From Bacteroidales bacterium (lineage in GTDB: Bacteria; Bacteroidota; Bacteroidia; Bacteroidales; UBA932): a stretch of 64,000 bases of DNA. The DNA is taken from assembly GCA_017556765.1 (NCBI GenBank), contig JAFYME010000066.1, positions 1-64,000 on the forward strand, in the 5' to 3' direction. Both the position numbers and the translations under genes were made by a program. Below the pieces are notes generated by a model, which saw nothing but the letters and a program-made list of their open reading frames with translations, was not told the DNA's origin and ran no database searches. Of this stretch, positions 1-8,909 are shown in pieces (the first letter of the stretch is position 1; each line of letters starts with the position of its first letter).

Positions 1-21
1 AACTGTCTTGTTTTCTTCCAT
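1..21 (-). CDS. 5' end of a gene cut by the window edge
   Basis: An ATG on the minus strand at 21-19 opens a frame (MEENKTV) that runs off the left edge. It follows the corA terminator in the same direction. Seven codons are too few to identify a family, and no full promoter consensus is seen upstream; a near match (TAGTTTG) lies at about 34-40. Confidence 0.35.
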
Positions 22-166
22 TGTAAAATTAAAAACAAACTAGTGGGTTAAACATTATTTATTGTGCTTGCCTTAAGCGACTTACGATAAAAAAGCGCGC
101 TTTCGGTCAAAAAGCGCGCAAAAATATGGATAATTTTCGGATTTTCAAAGGGTTTCGTAAAATATT
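22..166. other. intergenic region downstream of corA
   Basis: Holds the corA terminator hairpin (88-119) and an AT-rich leader for the partial gene at the left edge. Nothing else is recognised. Confidence 0.5.
85..119 (-). terminator. intrinsic terminator of corA
   Basis: Inverted repeat GCGCGCTTT (95-103) / AAAGCGCGC (111-119) with a 7-nt loop, followed on the minus strand by a run of T (complement of 89-94). It lies about 50 bases beyond the corA stop codon. Confidence 0.8.
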
Positions 167-1117
167 CTAGAACATCTTCCTTCTCTTGAAGACCATGAAG
201 ATAGCGACTGTGGATATGCCCATCAGCAGAAGCACTATCAGCCATGACCATGCGGAAGTGCCGACCCAGCCGAAGCTGACGTTCATTCCGAAGAAGCTGG
301 CGATCAGAGTCGGAGGCATGAGCATGAGGGAAACGAGGGTGAACACCTTCATGATCTTGTTCTGATCGAGGTTGATGATACCGAGTACTGTGTTCTGGAG
401 GTACTCCAGACGCTCGAAGCCGAAGTCGGTATGGTTGATAAGAGACGAGATATCTTTGAGGAGGACATTCAGTCTTGAATGATACTCCTTAGGATATTTA
501 GGGCTCTTGAGGATGCTCGAGATAACCCTCTGCTTGTCTATGATGTTCTCACGGATGAGCATTGTGTTCTCCTGGAGGAGGTTGATGTCGATGAGGAATT
601 CTTCACTGATGTCTTCTCCGACGCTCACCTTCCTGTTGTACTGATTGATCTCCTTTGACACGAGCTCGACCATGTCGGCATCAAGGTCGATACGCTGCTC
701 AAGGATGCTGAGGAAGGCCACATGACCTGACTCGTACATCTTCGGGAAAGCGAGGATCCTGCGCTGAAGGTCTGTGAAGCTTCGCAGAGGGCATTCGCGC
801 AAGGTCGTCAGAATGTTGTCAGTGAGGATGAACGAAACGGTCTCTTCATTGTACTCGTCGGGACCTGGGGTAAGGAAGCTCGTATTGGCGAAAATAGCCT
901 TTTCCGTCTCGTAGAATCGCGATGATATCTCGATCTCTTCCGCCTGGGCCCTGTTCTGGATGACAGTACCGAGAAACTGCTCCACAGCTCTCTTCTCCTC
1001 GCCCGAAGGGACAAAGAGGTCAATCCAGACAACGTCTGTGTATGGAATGGTAGCAAAATCCGTTTCCGACTGGGAAACCATCATCTGTCCGTCTTTCTTG
1101 TAGAAGATCTCAATCAT
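167..1117 (-). CDS. corA: CorA-family magnesium/divalent cation transporter
   Basis: 316 residues, the usual CorA length. A long soluble, mainly helical N-terminal part is followed by two closely spaced C-terminal membrane segments. The family signature GMN sits just after the first segment (SFFGMNVSFGW), and the protein ends in a basic KRRK tail, as in CorA. Family knowledge: CorA forms a homopentameric inner-membrane channel for Mg2+ (also Co2+/Ni2+), gated by cytoplasmic Mg2+. It is transcribed alone: a promoter-like element lies at 1202-1209 and a strong terminator follows at 88-119. The substrate is inferred from the family; a Zn2+-specific ZntB-type role cannot be excluded. Confidence 0.93.
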   Translation of the reverse strand: MIEIFYKKDGQMMVSQSETDFATIPYTDVVWIDLFVPSGEEKRAVEQFLGTVIQNRAQAEEIEISSRFYETEKAIFANTSFLTPGPDEYNEETVSFILTDNILTTLRECPLRSFTDLQRRILAFPKMYESGHVAFLSILEQRIDLDADMVELVSKEINQYNRKVSVGEDISEEFLIDINLLQENTMLIRENIIDKQRVISSILKSPKYPKEYHSRLNVLLKDISSLINHTDFGFERLEYLQNTVLGIINLDQNKIMKVFTLVSLMLMPPTLIASFFGMNVSFGWVGTSAWSWLIVLLLMGISTVAIFMVFKRRKMF

Positions 1118-1201
1118 ACCTCGTCCGTTTTAAGTTCCGGCCCAGTCGTCGGAACGAGTTCAAATTACACGAAACAGGCTTGCGAACAAAACACAAGCTT
1201 G

Positions 1202-1236
1202 CAAATTTACCTTTTTTTATTCAGATATCCAACAAA
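1202..1236 (-). promoter_or_regulatory. putative promoter of corA
   Basis: Minus-strand TAAATTTG (1209-1202) matches the Bacteroidota -7 consensus TAnnTTTG. A TTG-containing -33 candidate lies 21-23 bases upstream (1231-1236). The leader to the ATG would be about 80 bases. Confidence 0.45.
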
Positions 1237-1244
1237 AAGGATGC

Positions 1245-1272
1245 AGATTCATCTACAAGCTCGGAATGACAA
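1245..1272 (-). repeat. dispersed hairpin repeat, copy 1
   Basis: A 27-28 base element just after the recR stop codon. Same architecture as the copies at 40329, 42323, 43193, 50078 and 51811: outer stem arms (here ATTCA/GGAAT, one mismatch), an 11-base centre ending in CTC, and a flanking GACA. Minus-strand reading starts GTCATTCCGAGC. Confidence 0.75.
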
Positions 1273-1277
1273 CGATA

Positions 1278-1943
1278 TTATGGTTTGAAGATCTGACGGT
1301 TCACGATCGAACGTCCCAGAGTAAGTTCGTCAGCATACTCAAGATTGTCCCCAAAGCCGAGTCCGCGCGCAAGCGACGACACCTTTATGCCATACTGCGA
1401 TATCTGCCTGTAGATATAGAAGGCCGTCGTCTCCCCTTCCACATCACCGCTCAAAGCAAGTATCACTTCGACAGGAGCGCCATCAATGCCGGGAGCATCC
1501 GCCTCAAACAATCCTTCGGGAGAAACCAGATCCGCGACTCTTGCCACAAGCTCACGTATGGTAAGATCAGATGGGCCGACACCGTTTATAGGCGATATGA
1601 TACCTCCAAGCACATGATACACACCATGATACTGCCCGGTGTTTTCTATGCTCATGACATCACGCACGCTCTCCACGACACATATGGTCCTATGGTCGCG
1701 CGATCGATCGGAGCAGATGGAACATGTCTCCTGATCTGAAATCATCCTGCACGTACGGCAGTACATCACATCATCACGCAGACGGTCGATCGCCGATGTG
1801 AAATGATGCACATTCTCCTGCGGCTGCTTCAGAAGGTGCAGTGCAAGACGCAAAGCGCTCCTGCGGCCGACTCCGGGAAGGGAGCTGATCGCATCCACCG
1901 CTTCTTCGAGCAGTTTTGAAGGATAATTTTCTTTATATGCCAT
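1278..1943 (-). CDS. recR: recombination mediator RecR
   Basis: 221 residues. Order of domains: helix-hairpin-helix (SSLPGVGRRSALRLALHL, residues about 18-36), a C4 zinc finger (CRTC...CSIC, about 62-77), a Toprim domain (VVESVRDVMSIE...) and the C-terminal GLGFGDNLEYADELTLGRS segment typical of RecR. It works with RecF/RecO to load RecA on gapped DNA. Slightly longer than the common 200 residues, with extra residues before the ILALSGDVEGETT stretch. Its start overlaps the end of the upstream kinase gene by 11 bases, so the two are probably translationally coupled; a dispersed repeat follows its stop. Confidence 0.95.
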   Translation of the reverse strand: MAYKENYPSKLLEEAVDAISSLPGVGRRSALRLALHLLKQPQENVHHFTSAIDRLRDDVMYCRTCRMISDQETCSICSDRSRDHRTICVVESVRDVMSIENTGQYHGVYHVLGGIISPINGVGPSDLTIRELVARVADLVSPEGLFEADAPGIDGAPVEVILALSGDVEGETTAFYIYRQISQYGIKVSSLARGLGFGDNLEYADELTLGRSIVNRQIFKP

Positions 1944-2784
1944 GATACTTTACCAATTCATCTATAGGTGACTTCAGGAACTTGACAAATTCCAGTCCGT
2001 GCTCTCTTCCGATCTTATCAAGGATTTCCCTGCACGCACATCCTAACGATCCGACGACTCCGACCTTGAGAGCAAAAGGCTCATCATCAGAAGAATACCG
2101 CGACAAAGCTCTCACCACAAAACTTTCAAGGCACTCATATACAAGCCTGTACATGTACGGGTGCTCTATCCTTTTCATTATGAACGGCGCAAAAGACGCC
2201 ATGAACGCAGATGCCGCAGGCTCCTTATATACCTTGCGGACGACCTTCGCATAGTCCAGACCGGTTTCCGCCACCAGCTCCTCCTCTATTTCTGGAGGAA
2301 GAAGTCCCTTGACGAAATCTGCCAGGAAAGCTTTGCCAAAAGAGGCCCCGCCGCCTTCATCGCCAAGGATATATCCTCCCGGACGTATATTCCTGACGAT
2401 ACTGCCGTTATCGTAAAGACAGCTGTTCGAGCCTGTTCCCATTATGGCCACGACTCCGCTGCCGTCGCCGAAAAGCGCCCTTGCCGCAGCAAGGATATCA
2501 GAATGAAACTCCACCGTCGCAAACGGGCACCACATATCCAGGGATGCACGAAGAATCGACGCTGACTCCTCGGATACAAGACCGGCTCCGTAGAAATACA
2601 CATGCTCGATCGTCTCTCCCGCCGGATTCAAGGCGGGTATGGCCGATCTGATGATGTCACGGCAGATTTCCTCGTCAAGACATGTTGGGTTCAGTCCGGA
2701 CGTAAGCGCCTCACGCACAGTCCCGTCCGAAGCCAGAGACCTCCATGCGGTTTTTGTGGCTCCGCTTTCAACAATGAGTTTCAT
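1933..2784 (-). CDS. BadF/BadG/BcrA-type ATPase, probable amino-sugar kinase
   Basis: 283 residues of the ASKHA fold as in N-acetylglucosamine kinase-like proteins (PF01869 family). Visible motifs: the N-terminal phosphate loop ESGATKT (residues 6-12), the second phosphate motif IMGTGSNSCLYD and the adjacent GGYILGDEGGGASFGK. Characterised relatives phosphorylate GlcNAc, MurNAc or glucosamine. The neighbouring nagB and NagB-like genes upstream support an amino-sugar substrate, but which sugar cannot be read from the sequence. It sits 7 bases after the M28 gene and overlaps recR by 11 bases, in one probable transcript. Confidence 0.8.
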   Translation of the reverse strand: MKLIVESGATKTAWRSLASDGTVREALTSGLNPTCLDEEICRDIIRSAIPALNPAGETIEHVYFYGAGLVSEESASILRASLDMWCPFATVEFHSDILAAARALFGDGSGVVAIMGTGSNSCLYDNGSIVRNIRPGGYILGDEGGGASFGKAFLADFVKGLLPPEIEEELVAETGLDYAKVVRKVYKEPAASAFMASFAPFIMKRIEHPYMYRLVYECLESFVVRALSRYSSDDEPFALKVGVVGSLGCACREILDKIGREHGLEFVKFLKSPIDELVKYHGI

Positions 2785-2791
2785 CTATCGT

Positions 2792-4522
2792 TTATTTCTT
2801 CTTGGACTGATCGAGAAGATAAAGATCCGCCATCGGGATCAGAACCATGATGTCACAGAATGCAAGCATCGCAACAGCTCCGTACGCTCCGATTGTAAGG
2901 GCCATGGCCAGAGCATAGAGGAACGAGAATGCGTGAAGAAGGATCATGCCCGACGCAAGAAGAAGCCATACCTTGAGAGATGTGAGACGGTAAAGGATCA
3001 GACCTGCTGTCGCAAAGGCAAGCGGCACGAAGAACATGAGGTTTTCTCCAAGCGCAAAGAGAAGAACGGCGCTGAGGAGGAACATGAGAGCCAATGTACC
3101 ATAAAGGGTATTGGCAGCATGCTTCGCCACTGCATTTGTCGCCGCACTTGCCCTCATGGAACCGGAAGCCATCCTTACGGCCTTGCTTCTTCCAGAGAGG
3201 TATACAAGCACAGAAGCCGCAGCTATCAGCACTGTCGAAACGATCATGGCCACATTGTCAAAGCCGATTCCGTGGATGACTCCGAAAAGCTTGAACTTAG
3301 CTCCTGCGATGAGGGCTGAAAGATAGGCGACAAGCTCTCCAAAAAGAAGCACACCTACCGCCGCTCCAAGAACAACAAGCGAAGTCTTGAGCACCTTCAT
3401 CGCCTTGAGTCTGCCACGCAAGCCCTCGAATCCAAGAGCAAGAAGGAAGAGAACGAACACAATCACATTCACCACCTTATACATTCCCTTGCTGAAGTTG
3501 AAGAGACCAAGAACAGGGATGGTGAAGTTTGTGGTATCGTCCTCAGCCCTGAAATAATCCTTGTCTGAATACTTCTCGTCTGTAAGGTATTCCAATGCGA
3601 TCGGAAGGACCTGAGCACCGTAATGCTGGATTGACTTCGCGCTTATGTTGCTGAAGTTGTCCAGATCTGTATGATAATGGTTCACGTCGGCGATAGTCGA
3701 GAAGTTCATTCCCGGAACCTCATCCTTCACGATCGTGAAGTCTGTGAAATTAGGCATGAAGCTGTATACCACAGTAGTAAGCGAATATGTATATGGAGAC
3801 TTCGCCGCTGAAGCATAAAGGTCCATGACCTTCTCATTTCCCGGGCATGTCTCGAAAAGGAGGGCCGGTCCCCATGGGCCGCGGGCCTCGAGATTGATCA
3901 TGAAGCCGACATTGTCGAAGAACTCACGGTTGTTCTCCCAGAGAGCCGTCATACCCATCATTCCGACCTCTTCCGCATCGGTGAAGAGAACCTTCACACC
4001 CTGCTTCCAGTCCTGACGGTTCTTGAGGACCTGACTTACGGTCTCGAGGATCACGCCGACTCCGTAGCCGTCGTCAGCGGCGCCGTATGACCATACAGTG
4101 TCCTTAGGCATCGGCTGAGAATATCTTGAGTCATAATGAGCTACCATCAGAAGGTAAGTAGGATCTGCAGAAGCTTCGAGAGGAGGGAACTCCGCAACGA
4201 TATTCTTTGCATCGAAAGTATATACCACATGCTTGTTCTTAGGTCCTACAAGAGAATCGTACTCATAAAGCATGACTGTATCAGCGCCAAGGCCTTCAAG
4301 TCTCTGCATAAGGTATTCCCTTACTTTCGCCCTCTCCTCGGGATGAGCCACGGAGTGGTGTTCCTTGGACATTACTTCGATATCCTTTATTACACGGGCT
4401 GCAGAAAAGCCCTCATGATCTGCTGGTCTGGCACTTGGACGCGTCCACACTCCGTATGCAAGCAATGCTGCGAAAACTACTGTGAGCGCGAGTAAGATTG
4501 ATCTTATCTTATTCATTATCAA
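2792..4522 (-). CDS. membrane-bound M28-family metallopeptidase
   Basis: 576 residues. One N-terminal membrane anchor (about 8-25), an M28 peptidase domain (about 40-320) and a C-terminal half with roughly seven to eight hydrophobic segments. The dinuclear zinc site looks intact: H129 and D131 in AHYDS, D151 in GAADDGYG, the catalytic pair E184-E185 in DAEEVG, E212 in NLEARG (Asp in soluble relatives) and H284 in NHYHTDLDN. Family knowledge: such enzymes remove N-terminal residues or process peptides outside the membrane. First gene of a probable M28-kinase-recR operon; the -7 element at 4569-4576 and a large palindrome at 4541-4572 lie in front. The ATG at codon 3 is an equally good start. 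Confidence 0.9.
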   Translation of the reverse strand: MIMNKIRSILLALTVVFAALLAYGVWTRPSARPADHEGFSAARVIKDIEVMSKEHHSVAHPEERAKVREYLMQRLEGLGADTVMLYEYDSLVGPKNKHVVYTFDAKNIVAEFPPLEASADPTYLLMVAHYDSRYSQPMPKDTVWSYGAADDGYGVGVILETVSQVLKNRQDWKQGVKVLFTDAEEVGMMGMTALWENNREFFDNVGFMINLEARGPWGPALLFETCPGNEKVMDLYASAAKSPYTYSLTTVVYSFMPNFTDFTIVKDEVPGMNFSTIADVNHYHTDLDNFSNISAKSIQHYGAQVLPIALEYLTDEKYSDKDYFRAEDDTTNFTIPVLGLFNFSKGMYKVVNVIVFVLFLLALGFEGLRGRLKAMKVLKTSLVVLGAAVGVLLFGELVAYLSALIAGAKFKLFGVIHGIGFDNVAMIVSTVLIAAASVLVYLSGRSKAVRMASGSMRASAATNAVAKHAANTLYGTLALMFLLSAVLLFALGENLMFFVPLAFATAGLILYRLTSLKVWLLLASGMILLHAFSFLYALAMALTIGAYGAVAMLAFCDIMVLIPMADLYLLDQSKKK

Positions 4523-4540
4523 ACGGTTTTAGTATATACA

Positions 4541-4572
4541 TTTGTGGGCCGAACATATGTTCAGCCCACAAA
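4541..4572. promoter_or_regulatory. 32-bp palindrome at the start of the M28 transcript
   Basis: Arms TTTGTGGGC (4541-4549) and GCCCACAAA (4564-4572) enclose a second perfect palindrome, GAACATATGTTC (4551-4562). It overlaps the edge of the putative -7 element at 4569-4576, so it would sit around the transcription start and in the leader of the M28-kinase-recR mRNA. It could be an operator or a leader hairpin. It lacks a T-run and is not the nagB terminator. Confidence 0.6.
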
Positions 4573-4576
4573 TATA
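4569..4576 (-). promoter_or_regulatory. putative -7 element for the M28-kinase-recR operon
   Basis: Minus-strand TATATTTG (4576-4569) matches TAnnTTTG; ATG is 47 bases downstream. No good TTTG is found at the expected -33 distance, where the nagB terminator hairpin lies. Confidence 0.45.
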
Positions 4577-4577
4577 G

Positions 4578-4616
4578 TGAAAAAAAGTAAATGCGTCTTT
4601 TGAATGGCGCATTTAC
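4578..4616 (-). terminator. intrinsic terminator of the nagB operon
   Basis: Perfect 9-bp stem GTAAATGCG (4587-4595) / CGCATTTAC (4608-4616) with a 12-base loop, followed on the minus strand by seven T (complement of 4580-4586). Begins 8 bases after the nagB stop codon. Confidence 0.85.
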
Positions 4617-4624
4617 AATTTTCA

Positions 4625-5419
4625 TTAAAGGAGGTTATCCTTCTCGATATCCTTGAAGTACCTGTATGTATTTACCTTGAGTTCTCCTACTGCAAGCTCG
4701 TCCGCGACGATGATTCCATGCGGATGTGCCTGAAGGGCGGAAAGGGTGCATTTATGCGAATATGCTCCCTCAATCGCCTCACGGAGAGCGTTGGCCTTCT
4801 TGTGGCTGAAAGCAAGTACAAGCACTTCCTTTGCATCCATGACCGTACCGACACCGACTGTCAGAGCTGTTGTCGGAACCTTGCTGATGTCACCGTCAAA
4901 GAAGCGTGAATTCACGAGGATGGTATCATATGTAAGGGTCTTCACCCTTGTACGCGAAACCAGCGACGAGAACGGCTCGTTGAATGCAAGATGTCCATCC
5001 TCACCTACGCCACCCATGAAAAGGTCAATGCCTCCTGCTGCCACGATCTTCGCCTCATATGCAGCGCACTCAGCAGCAAGATCCTCGGCATTACCGTTAA
5101 GGATGTTGATGTTTTCCTTAGGTACATTCACATGGTCGAAGAAGTTTTTCGCCATGAATGAATGATAGCTTTCAGGATGTTCTTCAGGAAGTCCCACATA
5201 CTCGTCCATGTTGAATGTGATCACATTCTCGAAAGACACCTCACCGGCCTTGTACATGCGGATAAGCTCCTGATATGTGCCTACCGGCGTTCCTCCTGTA
5301 GGGAGTCCGAGCACGAATGGCTTGTCTGTAACCGCAGCCTTCGCCTTAATCTTTGATACTATGTATCTGGCAGCCCATACAGATCCGTTCTGAGCGTCCT
5401 TTTCAATGATAAGTCTCAT
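4625..5419 (-). CDS. nagB: glucosamine-6-phosphate deaminase
   Basis: 264 residues, the normal NagB length. It converts glucosamine 6-phosphate to fructose 6-phosphate and ammonia in the cytoplasm. All four active-site residues are present at standard positions: D72 (NMDEYVG), D141 and H143 ([11 protein letters not shown]) and E148. The sugar-phosphate loop GLPTGGTP (38-45) and SRTR segment are also there. It follows the NagB-like/PIG-L gene by 11 bases, in one operon that ends at the terminator 4578-4616. The active enzyme next to a paralogue with altered catalytic residues is notable. Confidence 0.97.
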   Translation of the reverse strand: MRLIIEKDAQNGSVWAARYIVSKIKAKAAVTDKPFVLGLPTGGTPVGTYQELIRMYKAGEVSFENVITFNMDEYVGLPEEHPESYHSFMAKNFFDHVNVPKENINILNGNAEDLAAECAAYEAKIVAAGGIDLFMGGVGEDGHLAFNEPFSSLVSRTRVKTLTYDTILVNSRFFDGDISKVPTTALTVGVGTVMDAKEVLVLAFSHKKANALREAIEGAYSHKCTLSALQAHPHGIIVADELAVGELKVNTYRYFKDIEKDNLL

Positions 5420-5430
5420 ATACTACACTT

Positions 5431-7341
5431 TTAAAACAATTTCACAAATACTTCAATAGCCTGATACTCAGCCATTCCCAGCTCATCATACAGTCTGGCT
5501 GTGTTTTCGGTCCTCTCCTCGGCCCTCTGCCAGAACTCACGAGAGTCCTCGCCTGGGAACGGAACGATGTCCTTCTGCGAGAGGTGACGGTAGATCGCAT
5601 GTCTCTTCTTGATCACTTCGTCCGGACTGAGCGGAACAGCCATGTCCACCTTTCCGAGCTCCCACTCCATCCATGCGCCTCTGTAAAGCCACACATGACA
5701 TTCCTCAAGCCAATCTGCACCCTTCAGCTGATTCAATGCCTCCAGCGCGGCCTCTGTACATACACGATGCGTGCCATGCGGGTCTGCCAGGTCACCGGCC
5801 AGATATATCTGATGCGGTTTAACTTCATTGAGAAGCTCCACGATAATGTCAATGTCCTTCTGCGTCCTCTCTCCTTTCTTGATTCCTCCTGTCTCATAGA
5901 AAGGAAGGTTCAGGAAGTGGGCATTGGTCTGATCATTGAGACCGAAGGAGCGTACTGAGGCCTTTGCCTCGCTTCGACGTATAGCGCCCTTGAGCTCGAG
6001 CAGCGCTCTTGGCTCAGGTTCTCCCGCCTTTTTTGAAGCAATGATCTCCTTTACCTCTTCAAACCTGTCTCCGAAACCGAGCTCGCGAGCGGCATCCATA
6101 TGCTGAAGCACAACGTCATCATGAACCGCCACATTTCCGGAAGTCTGATAAGCCACATGCACGTCATGTCCCTGTTCTACAAGTCTGATGAATGTTCCTC
6201 CCATGGAGATCACGTCATCGTCAGGATGTGGAGAGAAGATCACGACTCTCTTAGGGAACGGTGACGAAGGAACCGGCCTTGTGCTGTCATCAGAATTCGG
6301 CTTTCCCCCCGGCCAGCCCGAGATAGTATGCTGGAGATCGTTGAATACCTTTATATTTATCTGGTCATATGAATCTATCTGTTCGAGAAGCTCTCCAAGA
6401 CCGTTTGAAAGGTAATCGCCCTGTGTCAGCTTCAAGATAGGCTTATGGAGCTTTTCACAAAGCCATACCACCGCCTTGCGCACAAATTTAGGCGTCCATT
6501 CGCATGGTCCCACCAGCCATGGAGCGACATTTCTTGTAAGAAGTGAAGCTGAGTTTTCATCCACATAGAAGGAGATGTTCTCATGTCGCTGGAGGAATGA
6601 CGCAGGACAATCCGACGTAGGCTTCTCTTCAACGATTCTTCTTACAATCTCAGCCTTGTCCTCACCCCATGCAATCAGGACAATCCTTTTTGCAGAAAGC
6701 ATGGTAGAGACGCCCATGGTGATCGCATTTCTAGGAGTCTCATCGATGTTGCCTTTGAAATTAACCGATTGCCTCTTCCTTGAATTATAAGAGAGGAGGA
6801 CAGTCCTTGTGCGGCTCTTCTCTGACGAGCCGACTTCATTGAATCCAAGCTGACCCCGCTCACCGACACCCATCACCAGGAGATCCAGTCCTTTGGCCAT
6901 CTTGTCAAAGGCTGCATTTGACTCAGTCACTGTGCTCTTTACCTCATCATATCTTGGAACATGGACATTGTCATGCTTGACATCGATCTTTGATATCAGC
7001 TCTTCATAGAGTCTGTTGTTACGGCTCTGCGAAGGAGGTGGAGCCGGATAGTACTCATCAATACTGAAGATCTCTACATTTTCAAAAGACACATCACCTG
7101 CCTTATGACGCCTTACAAGCTCGCGGTACAACGATACCGGCGAAGATCCCGTCGTGAGTCCAAGTCTGAAAACTCCATAGCTTCCGTTGATGGCCCTTAT
7201 TATGACCTCCGCAAGATCAGCACTTGCAACATCCTCATCTTCAAATATATGAGCCGGTATCCTTTCATAGCTGTGAAGGATACCTTCCGGCAATCCAGCC
7301 TCTATCAAGCCGCCATCCTTAGGCAAGGTGAACTTCTTCAT
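5431..7341 (-). CDS. NagB-like domain fused to a PIG-L/LmbE deacetylase domain
   Basis: 636 residues. Residues about 30-270 are a glucosamine-6-phosphate deaminase-like domain (GLTTGSSPVS, D95 in SIDEYYP). Residues about 362-560 are a PIG-L (LmbE) N-acetylglucosamine deacetylase domain with the zinc/catalytic motif PHPDDD (371-376) and H522/H525 in DPHGTH. In the NagB half two catalytic positions differ: NagB D141 is R162 and H143 is Q164 (GVGERGQLGFNE); D95 and E169 are kept. The deaminase half may therefore be inactive or sense a sugar phosphate, while the deacetylase half looks intact. Long NagB/PIG-L fusions are widespread in Bacteroidetes and usually annotated simply as NagB. First gene of the operon with nagB. 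Confidence 0.88.
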   Translation of the reverse strand: MKKFTLPKDGGLIEAGLPEGILHSYERIPAHIFEDEDVASADLAEVIIRAINGSYGVFRLGLTTGSSPVSLYRELVRRHKAGDVSFENVEIFSIDEYYPAPPPSQSRNNRLYEELISKIDVKHDNVHVPRYDEVKSTVTESNAAFDKMAKGLDLLVMGVGERGQLGFNEVGSSEKSRTRTVLLSYNSRKRQSVNFKGNIDETPRNAITMGVSTMLSAKRIVLIAWGEDKAEIVRRIVEEKPTSDCPASFLQRHENISFYVDENSASLLTRNVAPWLVGPCEWTPKFVRKAVVWLCEKLHKPILKLTQGDYLSNGLGELLEQIDSYDQINIKVFNDLQHTISGWPGGKPNSDDSTRPVPSSPFPKRVVIFSPHPDDDVISMGGTFIRLVEQGHDVHVAYQTSGNVAVHDDVVLQHMDAARELGFGDRFEEVKEIIASKKAGEPEPRALLELKGAIRRSEAKASVRSFGLNDQTNAHFLNLPFYETGGIKKGERTQKDIDIIVELLNEVKPHQIYLAGDLADPHGTHRVCTEAALEALNQLKGADWLEECHVWLYRGAWMEWELGKVDMAVPLSPDEVIKKRHAIYRHLSQKDIVPFPGEDSREFWQRAEERTENTARLYDELGMAEYQAIEVFVKLF

Positions 7342-7366
7342 TGTTTTTAAAAAATTTTATCAACTA

Positions 7367-7398
7367 CAAATGTATGAATAAATTTTATTTATAACAAG
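7367..7398 (-). promoter_or_regulatory. putative promoter of the NagB-like/nagB operon
   Basis: Minus-strand TACATTTG (7374-7367) with a CTTG -33 box (7398-7395) 20 bases upstream. The leader to the ATG at 7341 would be about 20 bases. Confidence 0.55.
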
Positions 7399-7466
7399 TT
7401 ATGGGCGTTTTATGCTTTTATTTATAGAAAATGACTATATTTATAGCTTGAAAACACGTAAGAATT

Positions 7467-8867
7467 ATGGCTTTCATAACTGAAGACTTCATGCTCACAA
7501 ACGATTACGCACGTGAGCTCTACCACGAAAGTGCAGAAAACCTGCCTATCATAGATTACCACTGTCATCTTGTGCCTAAGATGATTGCGGACAACTACCA
7601 GTTCTCCGATCTTACCGAAGTATGGCTTGGAGGAGATCATTATAAATGGCGTGCGTTGCGAGGCAACGGCGTGTCGGAAGAATACATCACCGGCAATCGC
7701 GGAAGCTATGAAAAGTTCGAGAAGTGGGCGGAGACAGTTCCTTACACGATGAGAAATCCGCTTTATCACTGGACTCATATGGAACTCGCGAGAGGATTCG
7801 GCATCTACGACACTCTCAATCCTACGACTGCCAGAGCGATATATGACGAATGTACCGCAAAGCTCCAGACAGAAGAATACAGAGGCCAGGGGCTGATGAA
7901 GAAATTCAACGTAGAAGTAGTCTGCACGACTGACGATCCGGCCGACACGCTGGAATACCACAGACAGATCAAGGAGAATCCATTCGGGACAAAGGTTCTT
8001 CCGACATGGCGTCCGGACAAGGCCATGGCTATAGAGAATCCTGCTCAGTACCGCGAATACATGCAGACTCTCGGAGCTGCTGCAGGCATCACGATCAGCA
8101 ACTATCAGGACCTCCTCGACGCCCTGCGCAAGCGTCAGGACTTCTTCCATGAGATCGGATGCCGCATATCTGACCATGGCATGGACACATTCTATGCTGA
8201 GGATTTCGAGATTGAAGAGATCGACAGGATATTCCGCAACACCCTCAAGGGAGAGCGTCCTTCCGAGCAGGATGTGCTCAAATTCAAGAGCGCAATGTTC
8301 CTCGATCTGGGAAGAATGTACCACGACAAGGGCTGGGCACAGCAGTTCCATATCGGCCCGATACGCAACAACAACACCAGAATGTTCAATCTTGTAGGAC
8401 CGGACACAGGATATGACGCAATCCTCGACCTGCCGCTCGCAGCTGCGGGACACAAGTTCCTCGACAGGCTTGCAATGGAGGATAAGCTCACAAAGACAAT
8501 CCTGTACAATCTGAATCCTAAGGACACTGAAGTGCTTGTAGCAATGGCATATACCTTCAACGACGGGACATGTCCGGGCAAGATGCAGCTTGGATCAGGA
8601 TGGTGGTTCCTGGATCAGGAGGACGGCATGAAGAAGCAGATGAATGCGCTTTCTTCTATCGGTCTTCTCAGCCGCTTTGTCGGCATGCTTACCGACTCAC
8701 GCAGTTTCCTTTCATATCCTCGCCATGAATATTTCCGCAGGATCCTATGCAACCTCATAGGCGAAGACCTTCAGAACGGAAAACTACCTGTCAGCGAGAT
8801 GCCTTTCATCCACCAGATGGTAAGGGACATATCACACGACAATGCAGCAAGATACTTCAACTTCTAA
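7467..8867 (+). CDS. uxaC: uronate (glucuronate/galacturonate) isomerase
   Basis: 466 residues, close to the usual 470. Amidohydrolase-superfamily TIM barrel with the DYHCHLVPK metal motif near residue 30, followed by the SGWWF and SYPRHEYFRR segments characteristic of UxaC. It interconverts D-glucuronate and D-fructuronate (and D-galacturonate/D-tagaturonate), the first step of hexuronate breakdown. It stands alone: no uxuA/uxaB or uronate transporter is in the window. A weak -7 candidate, TATATTTA, is at 7436-7443. Its 3' end faces ettA across a shared hairpin terminator. Confidence 0.96.
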   Translation: MAFITEDFMLTNDYARELYHESAENLPIIDYHCHLVPKMIADNYQFSDLTEVWLGGDHYKWRALRGNGVSEEYITGNRGSYEKFEKWAETVPYTMRNPLYHWTHMELARGFGIYDTLNPTTARAIYDECTAKLQTEEYRGQGLMKKFNVEVVCTTDDPADTLEYHRQIKENPFGTKVLPTWRPDKAMAIENPAQYREYMQTLGAAAGITISNYQDLLDALRKRQDFFHEIGCRISDHGMDTFYAEDFEIEEIDRIFRNTLKGERPSEQDVLKFKSAMFLDLGRMYHDKGWAQQFHIGPIRNNNTRMFNLVGPDTGYDAILDLPLAAAGHKFLDRLAMEDKLTKTILYNLNPKDTEVLVAMAYTFNDGTCPGKMQLGSGWWFLDQEDGMKKQMNALSSIGLLSRFVGMLTDSRSFLSYPRHEYFRRILCNLIGEDLQNGKLPVSEMPFIHQMVRDISHDNAARYFNF

Positions 8868-8871
8868 AACA

Positions 8872-8903
8872 AAGCGCCGGACTCTTGATTGAGACCGGCG
8901 CTT
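8872..8903. terminator. bidirectional terminator between uxaC and ettA
   Basis: Perfect 9-bp stem AAGCGCCGG (8872-8880) / CCGGCGCTT (8895-8903) between convergent genes. The T-run is weak on both sides. Confidence 0.65.
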
Positions 8904-8909
8904 CTGTCA

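Noticed and set aside
6300..6420. Frameshift between the NagB-like and PIG-L halves
   Set aside because: The frame is open through the linker, so this is a true fusion.
7422..8453. 343-residue open frame antisense to uxaC
   Set aside because: It lies wholly opposite a strongly supported gene and shows no family motif.
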